This document shows, piece after piece, positions 28,661-64,000 of a stretch of DNA of 64,000 bases (within the stretch, counting starts at the first letter, position 1; every line of letters starts with the position of its first letter). The DNA comes from Phymorhynchus buccinoides (lineage: Eukaryota; Mollusca; Gastropoda; Neogastropoda; Raphitomidae). The notes below the pieces were generated by a model, which worked only from the letters and a program-made list of their open reading frames with translations, was not told the DNA's origin and searched no databases. Made by a program: the position numbers and the translations under genes. The DNA lies in NCBI GenBank assembly GCA_017654935.2, contig CM065690.1:35861454-35925453 (forward strand), read 5' to 3'.

Positions 28661-29222
28661 CAGACAAACCCCTATTTTACGACCCTCTGTTAAGCGACCA
28701 CCTCTCACTGAGACCGGATTTGTTGGCACGGATGCATTTTACTATGTAAACGACCTCTCTTAAACGACTTCCTCTAAAATGCGACTTACGACCGCCATTT
28801 TGTTGGTTTTTACGACCGTTGCTGTCGTCTGCATAGACTTCGAGCAAAGGGAAACAACCACGGTCAAGGGCCTGAAAGCGGAGTCGCTTCCCTTGTTGCA
28901 GAAAAGATGGCGGAGAGTGTAGGAAAAGCACGAAAACCACTGACTTTGAAAAAGAAAACCACTGACTTTGGACGAGAGTGGAGGTGATTAAAAGAAGTCG
29001 GCAAAGTGAAACTGTAATATCGATTGCACAATCCTATGGAGTTGGAAAGACCCAAATCCAGTTTTAATATGTCATTGTATGTGTGCATGAAGAAGAGAGT
29101 ATGAACTGTGCTGAACTTTTTCTTTCTACGGCTGCCAGTGAAAACCTCCGTCATACGACCCCTCCAATTTACAACCGATTTTTCCGGACATTTTGGAAGT
29201 CTTAAAATAGAGATTTGTCTGT
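28661..29222 (+). mobile_element. Tigger/pogo-like non-autonomous element with helix-turn-helix relic, copy 1
   Basis: Starts TA then CAGACAAACCCC and ends GATTTGTCTG. The interior retains a decayed transposase N-terminus: ATG at 28907 opens MAESVGKARKPLTL, and after a frame disruption the segment 28979-29061 reads VEVIKRS...SIAQSYGVGKTQIQ, the CENP-B/Tigger-type DNA-binding helix-turn-helix. A stop follows, and no catalytic DDE domain remains. The second copy lies at 40700-41275 in the opposite orientation. Confidence 0.85.
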
Positions 29223-29318
29223 GCTACTTAACAGTGTGAACATGTGAACAAAGAAGGCAGAAAGTGCAGACACATACTGCTCCTTACTCTACTTCCCAAA
29301 ACAGCTCAAGAGCTAACC

Positions 29319-29958
29319 CATGGGTGCAACTACACAAAATGAAACAAGCGCGAAATCGCAATAGTTTGTGGCACGCGGTCTATTTTTACCACTCCAATCA
29401 TGAGTTACCTCCCCTGGATTTTCAATAATTTTAATCTGTAAACCAGAATGTTATCTCTGCACCATTTCGTAACTTTTTATATCTTTTGGAAAACATTTAA
29501 AACTATGTATCCTACTTATACTCATCAAAAGAAGCACCGCATACTCGTCGTGTCTGTTGTAGTGTCTGTATTACATATGTTTATTATTTTGTACGCTTTT
29601 AAAATACATCATTTTAAAGAGCGGCCAGAAGTGTAGCCTCGATTTGAAGTGCGACAATTTTGGAACGACAGACCGACCGACAAAGTGAGTTATAGGTTTG
29701 TGGCTTGAGCCACAAACAAAAACCTGAAAGGCCGGGATCTAGGGTAATGTCCCCATGCAGCTGAAGAAAAACTTGATTTATGAAGGTATTTTAGTTTGCT
29801 TTTTCCACAATTTACACAAATGGTTATTTTAAAATGTTTGAAAATACAGTAGACACACAAAGATCTTGTTTGACAAATTAAAAAAAAGAAAATTCCTTTT
29901 TTCTGGTAAACTTCAAAAACAGGAAAATCCTTGTATACCAGGAAAAGTTGCACCCGTG
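29319..29958. mobile_element. CATGGGTGCAAC element with an insertion
   Basis: The left end CCATGGGTGCAACTACACAA and right part (AAACCTGAAAGGCCGGGATC to GTTGCACCCGTG) match the compact 270-bp copy at 57526-57795, but about 365 bases (roughly 29350-29717) intervene here. The inserted part has ends TTTGTGGC and GCCACAAA, so it may itself be a transposon. Confidence 0.7.
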
Positions 29959-30099
29959 CTGACCTATACACTTCTCCAACAGCTCTAAATTGTAGGGGAA
30001 AACCTTTCTTGGTTTCAAATCGTTCAATCATGCTTCTGCAAACTGGTAAAAAAACAACAGTCATGGACAACGATGTGCATTATCTGTGAGTGTGAGTGG

Positions 30100-30412
30100 A
30101 CGTGTGTGTTTTGTGTATGTGAGTGCGCGTGTTTGCTTGTGTGTGTGTGTGCGTGCGCGCGCGTGTATGTACAAGTGTATGTTTGTGTAAATGTGTGTGC
30201 GTTTCAGTGAGAATGTGTTTCCTGTGTGTTTGATGAAATGTGTGCGGGTCTGTGTGTGTATGTCTGTGTGCAAGAATGCGTTCACTCGCGTGCGTGCACG
30301 TACGTGCGTGTGTGTCTGTTGTGCGTGTGTGAGTGTTTCAATGCTGATTGTAAAGCGCTTTGTGCTCAATAAAAAGCGCTATATAAGTGTCTGTTTATTA
30401 TTATTATTATTA
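30100..30412 (+). repeat. GT-rich stretch leading into a LINE/SINE-like 3' tail
   Basis: A TG-rich stretch precedes TGTAAAGCGCTTTGTGCTC, AAGCGCTATATAAG and a (TTA)n tail, the form of an L2-type retroelement tail. Similar tails lie in reverse at 30625-30700 and 49975-50045, and forward near 40640-40695. Confidence 0.65.
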
Positions 30413-31086
30413 AGATGTTTCAGCAATAATTGGATGATACTGTCAGTGCGGCCACAACTTTCAGCTGTCTATGAGGTGAAGTTATGTTTAGGTTACGAAT
30501 TAGAAATGCAAAATATTTTAAGAAGTTCTCTATATGATAAAGTTATCAGTAATAAGTCAAAAAAGTAAAACTGGCAAATTCAAAGTTTAGGTCGACTCAG
30601 AACATTAACAAAATTCCTTTTTTTACATCATAATAATAATTAGCATTTATAGCGCCTAATCTTAAAAAAAGCCCTAAACGCTTACAATAATAAATGAATA
30701 AACCAGCAAGCAATATAAATAAATGAACGACAAAAATATATTATGCACACACGCGTGCGCGCGCACACGCACATCAATGCTTTGAAGATAAGAATCGAAC
30801 CTGAATATTTATTGAGTGGAAACAAAGACACGAAATGCTTCCTTTTTTTCTGAAAGGTATTATGATAATTTCGTGCAGCTTAAAGTCGACTATACTGATT
30901 ATTTAATTCACTTTTTATGGTTATTTAAAGTCATCAAAATTATCTACTTACGTATTTGTAAGGATTGAGAAATCACAGCTGTGAATTCTTCAACAATTTT
31001 TTCAGTTATATCACAACCTATTTTTTATCGTTGTAGCTAAAAAAATTAAAATAATCAAATTAACCACTTAAGCAAGCAATGAGCAG

Positions 31087-31215
31087 CTTAGGACGCACAT
31101 TTCACCGCCAGTGGGGCAGTCAAACCACTAGGGGCTTAGCGCATGATATTCGTAGTTGGGGGTAGTGAGAGAGAGAGGGAGGGAGATGTCTTAGCGCGTG
31201 ATATTCTTAGTTGGG

Positions 31216-31247
<32 letters not shown>

Positions 31248-31362
31248 TGTCCCTCCCTCTCTCTCTCTATTTCCCTCTCTCTCATTACCCCCAACTAAGA
31301 ATATAACGCGCTAAGCCCCTAGTGGTTTGACAGCCCCCTGGCGGTGAAATCAGCGTCCTAAG
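31087..31362. mobile_element. Inverted-repeat element with internal GA/CT expansion
   Basis: Begins CTTAGGACGC and ends GCGTCCTAAG. The arms pair through TTTCACCGCCAG, CAAACCACTAGGGGCTTAGC and TTAGTTGGGGGTA. Between the arms lie an extra partial arm copy and GA/CT runs. Confidence 0.85.
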
Positions 31363-31612
31363 TTAACCATTCACTTTAACAACAGACAAACACATTCACC
31401 ATTCAAGACTTACATGAAATTATCAGCATGGACACATTTCTCCACATTTTCAAGGTACAAGAAATAAACGAGCCTTCATTGTGGGGACCTGCCTGGTATA
31501 CTTTCTTTCCCAATCCTCATCATTGACAAAATAAATGCACAATGAACAGAAAAGCAAGTACAGTATTGCTGCTTTTCCAAGTGTGTTCAAATAGCAAATA
31601 AACAAGCCTATA

Positions 31613-32088
31613 CAGACCTGTTTACCCTAATAATGAAAAACCTGGAATTTGCCACACAAAACCCCGGAATTTGAGAGAAAAACACCAGAATTCACATCGG
31701 TACACGACTCGCGATAAAACACTGATTCAACTCGGCGCCATCGCGATCAATTTTCACTTCATTTTCTATTGAAAAGTTCAAAATTCTCACATCATCGTAT
31801 TTTCCAGTGATAATATAATCTAAATGGTCTCATTTCAAGCCCTAATTACAATCTCTACCATTAAAAAAACTGTCCGGAAAGCTCTTTGAATCGACAGTAA
31901 AAGCCTGGCCGCCATTTGCATTCGGTTTCGGTCAACCCTTGCGTCTTTTCATACGAACGGAAACAAATAATAGACGTTTTTTCAAAATCCCGGAATTTTC
32001 AGCGTTCACCCGGAATTTACTATTGTACCCAGAATTTTAGCAAATTTCCAGAATAATTCCGGCAAAACCGGAAGGGTAAACAGGTCTG
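31613..32088. mobile_element. CAGACCTGTTTACCC element with 6-bp target duplication, copy 1
   Basis: Starts CAGACCTGTTTACCCT and ends AGGGTAAACAGGTCTG. CCTATA flanks it on both sides, a perfect 6-bp duplication. The interior is rich in CCGGAATTT-type motifs. Another full-length copy is at 38051-38719, and solo right ends occur at about 54926 and 60410. Confidence 0.85.
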
Positions 32089-32517
32089 CCTATACAAAAA
32101 AACCAAACATGTTTAAAATGGTAAGATTTCAATGATTTCAGCTCAAATGAGGGCAAATCCCTCTTATAACTAAAACAGTGACATTACGTTAAATGTATCT
32201 CATTAAATAATACTGATGAGTTGTATTATCTTTCCCCTGGAATTAAAAATATTCCAGTTCAGCAGGTATGAAGAAGCCATCAGTTCTCATAACCCAGTCA
32301 TTCCACTTCACAAAAAAAATGTCATATTCACTCTGAAATCAGGCCAACATGTGATGAATGTGCTTCATAGAAATGGCGCAAAACTTACCACTAAAATTCC
32401 ATTCAACGTCACTGAAACCAATCATAGCATATCATTCATTTTAGTTACAAGGATAAGGCAAAAACAAACAAACAACATTGCCATTCCTCATTTCATATCC
32501 CAACTCTTTTGAATGAA
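32089..32517. other. Gene-free stretch
   Basis: AT-rich sequence; the 98-codon open frame at 32216 has no splice context or recognised domain. Confidence 0.45.
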
Positions 32518-32662
32518 ATTCGACTTAAAACGTCCTCCGGTCTGGAACAGACACATATGGGACATTAGTAGATATAAAGATGGTGGGAACGATCCTGGAG
32601 GCAATGCCGGAGGTAGTGCAACACCAGGAAAGTCCCAAATTTTTAACAATACAGATGTTACG
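32518..32662 (+). repeat. Interspersed repeat (CAGACACATATGGGACAT family), copy 2
   Basis: Matches 7315-7470 on the same strand and 52072-52200 on the other, including ACGTCCTCCGGTCTGGAACA and TGGAGGCAATGCCGGAGG. Confidence 0.7.
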
Positions 32663-33269
32663 TCTGACCCAACCCTTTTCTTATTTTTTTCTCTTATTCC
32701 TATCCCTTCTTATATCCAAACTGAAACGCTTCGTTCAAACATGATAAACGAAGACTTAACACTCATTTAAAAAAAAAAAGGAATTAGTCCTAAATTAACA
32801 CACATTTACAAGTAAAGTATTCACACTGTATACTCTACAACATATTTACATAACTATGGACTCACACACTGCAGGTGATCAAATAAAACAACCACGAACA
32901 AATGAAATACTAGTCAGCAATTATATCCAAAAACACACTAAAATCCATACATTTTTACTTCCACTAAAGCTACAAATACTAGTCAGCAATTATATCCATA
33001 CATTTTTGTTTCCACTAAAGCTACAAGCAAGGGGAACAAAATGGAGTAAACACAGCAACTACTGGACTCTATTTCCAAACCAGGGAAAACCCTATCCCTT
33101 TCTGCCTCTATTCCCCTACTTCTTGTGGTACTGGATCCCATACTGTGGTTCTCTGTGCAACCATGGTAAAAAGAAAGAATAAGAAGAAAAAATCAAGTAT
33201 GCAACAAACTTTCTTAGAAAACCCTCTATAAAACTTTTTTTAATAGACCAAAATATTACTCCCGTAAAA

Positions 33270-33695
33270 ACACACACTTATATGCAGAAATATGCACAAA
33301 CGCACATGCAAGCGCTCTCACACACAACGTCATCTACAAACACACACACACACCACACTCTCTTATGCTGAACACTAACACACACATCACTCATACAGTT
33401 ACACACACACAGCAAACTCTCACACAACAACACACATTCTCACACACAATGTCATCTACAAACACACACACATATACACACCACACTCTCTTATGCTGAA
33501 CACTAACACACACATCACTCATACACTTAAACACACACACCAAACTCTCACACAACAACACACATTCTCACACACAACGTCATCTACAAACACACACACA
33601 TATACACACCACATTCTCTTATGCTGAACACTAACACACACATCACTCATACACACACCAAACTCTCACACAACAACACACATTCTCACACACTA
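33270..33695. repeat. CA-rich minisatellite, units of about 122-128 bp
   Basis: CATCTACAAACACACACAC recurs at 33331, 33453 and 33581, and CTCTTATGCTGAACACTAAC follows each time. About three units of a CA-rich tandem array. Confidence 0.88.
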
Positions 33696-34420
33696 AAAAA
33701 GATGACAAAAGCAAAAACAGTAAACGATGGCAGTGCAGATAACAAACAGCCTGTCTTAGCAACGAGGAAGGGATGCTGTATGACATTTAACAAATTTCAC
33801 CCAGTTTACAAACCACCCTTTACCGTTGCAACCTTACGTTCTGACAACAATCGCACAGCACAGCCACAATGGAACCACCAATCTACAATCACACAAGACC
33901 TCACGATGATACCTGCATCTATCACTGTAAAGCCGGCGACAGACTATGTGACTGCCTCGTGTGACTCGATCAGGTAGTGACGTTTCACCTCATTTGCATA
34001 CCATCCTGCTCGCTCAGTCGGGCCCAGTCTGGCCCAGTCAGGTGACAGGGCCGAATAGGGCGGGTTCTAAATTTCACTGATCGAGTCTGATCGAGTCAGA
34101 TGGCTTGCGACGTCTTCTATGCGGGAAAAATCTGATCTACGTCACGACCTGATCGCGTCACATGATGCAGTCACATAGTCTGTTGCCGCCTTAAGAGGGG
34201 ATCATTCACAGATGGGGACTAGCCCAACCTAATCATTTTCGTAGCCACCAGATTACCTCTTCTTACACAGATAAATGCAGGTTATTTTCAACCCTATCAC
34301 ACACACTCCCTCCCCTAAAATCTCAATCCCACAAATCATGAATCACACAAGACCTCACGACGATACCCATATCTATTCCTGTAAGAGGAGATCATTCATA
34401 GATGGAAAGAAACTCAACTG
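33696..34420. other. Gene-free stretch with an inverted-repeat segment
   Basis: The block GCCGGCGACAGACTATGTGACTG (33932) has an imperfect inverted partner near 34165-34193 (CAGTCACATAGTCTGTTGCCG), with TGATCGAGTC-type repeats between. This looks like another inverted-repeat element of about 260 bp. No gene seen. Confidence 0.55.
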
Positions 34421-34602
34421 ATCGTATTTTACGGATAACATGACATTGCTTTTTTTTCATCAAACTGAGACCCCAGCGCCTTATAATGTGACTAATAATG
34501 TAGTAAGAAACTAATACCCTGCACAACAAAAGCAACATGTTGGTAAAACTTGAGGGGTGCGCCTTATAATACGATGTGCCTCATGGTCCGTAAAGTACGA
34601 TA
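34421..34602. mobile_element. ATACGG-type MITE, copy downstream of the mannosidase gene
   Basis: Left ATCGTATTTTACGG and right CCGTAAAGTACGAT form inverted termini; the interior GCGCCTTATAATGTGACTAAT matches other copies. TTTATT just to its right (about 34607) would be an AATAAA on the minus strand, about 390 bases after the mannosidase stop. Confidence 0.78.
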
Positions 34603-35000
34603 GTCTTTATTCAGCCATCAGAATATCTCTTCTTATATAGATAAACGCAGGCATTTCCAACCCTATAACCCCCTCCCCACCCTTCTCCTCCCCTCCCCCG
34701 GGGCTAAAAAAAAATCTCAATCACAGCCAAGTTTTGATGCCCACTTCTCCAAACCTCTATCCCCACCCACACCACACCCAATGGTTGGGAGTCCACATGC
34801 GTATCAATCTTGAGACTCTCTTGCTAGGTTGACTCATTCAGCACTGATGATCTTATCGCTATGATCACACTCAGGGCTACATTCTCATCCATCTTCCAAA
34901 CTAAATTTCAACGCTGGAAGAAACAATCCAAGCAACAAGGTATCGAGATCCATACGCATCTGTGTCTCCTGACATTCCCACCCCACCCTGCTTAACTGGC

Positions 35001-62235
<27,235 letters not shown>

Positions 62236-62328
62236 CTAAAAATAAAAAATTAAAAAAAGCACAGTAAGATTAAACGACATCAAGGGGATGTTCTAAAAGC
62301 GTATACGCGGTCTAATTTTTTGCTCACT

Positions 62329-62527
62329 ACGGTGAAACTTCCCTTATAAGAGTTAAGACCTTCAAAAATCATCCAAAATGAGGGCTTATAAGAATATAAC
62401 TAGGGAGTGGTCTTATAAGGGAGGTAATTTTGATACTTACAAAGGACAATCTCTCAGAGAAGTAGGTCTTATGTGGGAGGGAGCCTTATAAATTATAATG
62501 GGAGGCCTTATAAGGGAGGTTCCACTG
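62329..62527. mobile_element. CAGTGGAACC MITE, diverged copy
   Basis: ACGGTGAAACTTCCCTTATA to GGGAGGTTCCACTG, TA. It carries small insertions (AATATAACTA, AATTATAA), suggesting an older copy. It lies about 90 bases upstream of the acceptor of exon 62235. Confidence 0.78.
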
Positions 62528-62551
62528 TATACATATACCTGTCTTGTGTGA

Positions 62552-62944
62552 TTAACTCACGTATTCGCATCGTAAAGATTTTGAATTATTAAAAAACTCA
62601 CAAATCGCTCCAGCCATACACACAAACAAAACATACATAAAGTTGAAGATAAACAAAAGGAGAAACGAAAGAAGATTACGGGTTTTTACATAGGGAAGTG
62701 GCAGATCAGACATTTTTATATATGAACTTTATATAGAAAAACTCTCTACACCGATTGGTTCCCCCACAACAAACCACTACAAAAGCAAAGTCAGAGGCAA
62801 AATTGTGGTCTAAGGCAGCGAAGCGAGTTTAGAAGTGACAAGGGTATGGTGTGCACATAAATTTACTTCCCATGAAGCAAATGCATCAAATTGACAGCTA
62901 TCTATTAATTCTGTGGACATATTGAATGAGTTGAAAGCATACAG
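62552..62944. mobile_element. TTAACTCATT element, copy 2, inverted
   Basis: TTAACTCACG at the left and GAATGAG then TTGA at the right. The interior (TTGACAGCTATCTATTAATT, GAAGCAAATGCATCAAA) is the reverse complement of 27980-28363. Confidence 0.78.
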
Positions 62945-62999
62945 ATCGACAAGTCTTTTAGGGTAAACGAAAAATTAGAGGGTTTGCTGTAGCTAAAGA

Positions 63000-63535
63000 A
63001 TTGTCATTAGTCTATATATATAATAGTGCTTAATAATACCACAGCATACAAAATGCTAAAGGGACCAAAAAGAGTAGACTTGTTTGCTCGAGATCTTACT
63101 AATCTTGAAGAAGTTGAACTTGGAGGCTTGAATGATCTGTCCTGCATGCGCATGCGCCAGAACATATCACATGATACGCAAGCCATCGTTTCTGACTCTT
63201 TAACCAATAAGTCACACATAATAAGGAGCTTTGCACAAGCTATATGCCCTGTTCATGGCTGCACAGCACCCCCCCCCCCCCCCCAGGGGAGTCAACTCTC
63301 TAAAACAGCAGATGTATACAAACACACACACACACATACACAAACCAAAAGGGGGAAAAGTGTAAGTGGATTCACAAATCAATACTTAGTGCAGTCAACA
63401 GTGTCTACCTGCCAGTGCAGTGGTGGGGGGTGGGCTACTGAATCAAGCTCATAATCAATTCATACCAGTTGTTTAGATAGCACTGCTGGCAACATAAGCC
63501 ACATCAGGACTGTCTAAGGGGTGGGGGAGTGGGGG
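63000..63535. other. Gene-free stretch in the mannosidase intron
   Basis: A 142-codon open frame at 63026 crosses a C homopolymer (63270-63284) and a CA run and shows no recognised domain or splice context. No exon of the mannosidase stem or anchor was found here. Confidence 0.45.
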
Positions 63536-63549
63536 GATGCAGTTGCTAG

Positions 63550-63629
63550 TTTTTAGTGTTGTGTTGTATTGTGTTGTACTGTGCTCTAGTGCATTGCTTT
63601 GTATTGTATTGTATTGTATTGTATTGTAA
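63550..63629. repeat. (TTGTA)n/(TTGTG)n pentanucleotide array
   Basis: TTGTG and TTGTA units, the last seven or so being TTGTA. Confidence 0.92.
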
Positions 63630-63639
63630 CTGGTGATCA

Positions 63640-63966
63640 TGATCATCGTTGACAATGCCAGTGAAATTTTGGCTGCAATCATTCATGATCATCGTTGATA
63701 ATGCCAGTTAAATTTTGGCTGCAATCATTCATGATCAATTGTTGATAATGCCAGTGAAATTTTGGCAGCAATCATTCATGATTATTGTTGATAATGCCAG
63801 TGAAATTTTGGCAGCAATCACTCATGATTATTGTTGATAATGCCAGTGAAATTTTAGCTGCAATCATTCATGATCATCGTTGATAATGCCCATGAAATTT
63901 TGGCAGCAATCATTCATGATTATTGTTGATAATGCCAGTGAAATTTTGGCTGCAATCGCTTGCAGA
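63640..63966. repeat. 46-bp tandem repeat, about seven units
   Basis: The unit begins TGATCATCGTTGATAATGCC and contains GTGAAATTTTGGC. Period 46 (63640, 63686, and onward). Units differ at a few positions; the array ends near 63966. Confidence 0.95.
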
Positions 63967-64000
63967 TCATGTTGTTACTTGTACATCACCACCACACTGC

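Noticed and set aside
28864..29154. 96-codon minus-strand open frame, repeated at 40623-40844 plus
   Set aside because: Antisense to the transposase relic of the Tigger-like elements; the sense strand gives the helix-turn-helix.
63640..63966. CRISPR-like regularly spaced repeat
   Set aside because: The units are contiguous 46-bp tandem copies without unique spacers, in a eukaryotic intron.

Overview
This is a eukaryotic window: intron-rich genes with GT/AG junctions, very dense dinucleotide microsatellites, and many short inverted-repeat transposons. The secreted C-type lectin pair, the metazoan-type Golgi mannosidase and the repeat character suggest a marine invertebrate, most likely a mollusc (gastropod-like). 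The taxon is an inference, not something the sequence proves.

Layout. 1-6600: no confident gene; one hAT-like element (928-1476), a SINE-like repeat (2820-3090), a near-perfect hairpin element (5216-5402), long CT tracts, and two weak exon candidates. 6604-15989: two tandem plus-strand three-exon C-type lectin genes (154 and 151 aa). Each has a signal-peptide exon followed by CTLD exons of exactly 180 and 218 nt, all introns in phase 1, and stop codons at the same position. A decayed copy of exon 3 lies between exons 2 and 3 of the first gene. A 214-bp-arm inverted repeat follows the second gene. 16000-35000: gene-poor sequence filled with inverted-repeat elements (piggyBac-type TTAA elements, Tigger-like elements with a CENP-B-type helix-turn-helix relic, families with 6-bp target duplications), plus one weak terminal-exon candidate at 17860-18005. 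35001-62235: minus-strand gene for a GH47 class I alpha-1,2-mannosidase (Golgi MAN1A type). Nine exons here join in frame to give a complete 448-aa catalytic domain; the 5' exons for cytoplasmic tail, membrane anchor and stem lie beyond 64000. Its introns hold eleven or so copies of a CAGTGGAACC element, several nested insertions, and one uninterrupted 376-aa tyrosine recombinase gene (55741-56871, minus) resembling Crypton/DIRS-type recombinases, in which the first catalytic arginine position is histidine. 62300-64000: MITEs and a 46-bp tandem repeat.

How the genes relate: the lectins would be secreted proteins, plausibly for recognition of non-self or of other ligands, while the mannosidase trims N-glycans in the Golgi. 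Nothing in the sequence shows that they are functionally linked. The recombinase is a mobile-element or captured gene within the mannosidase intron. No rRNA gene, CRISPR array, virus-derived gene or bacterial feature was seen.
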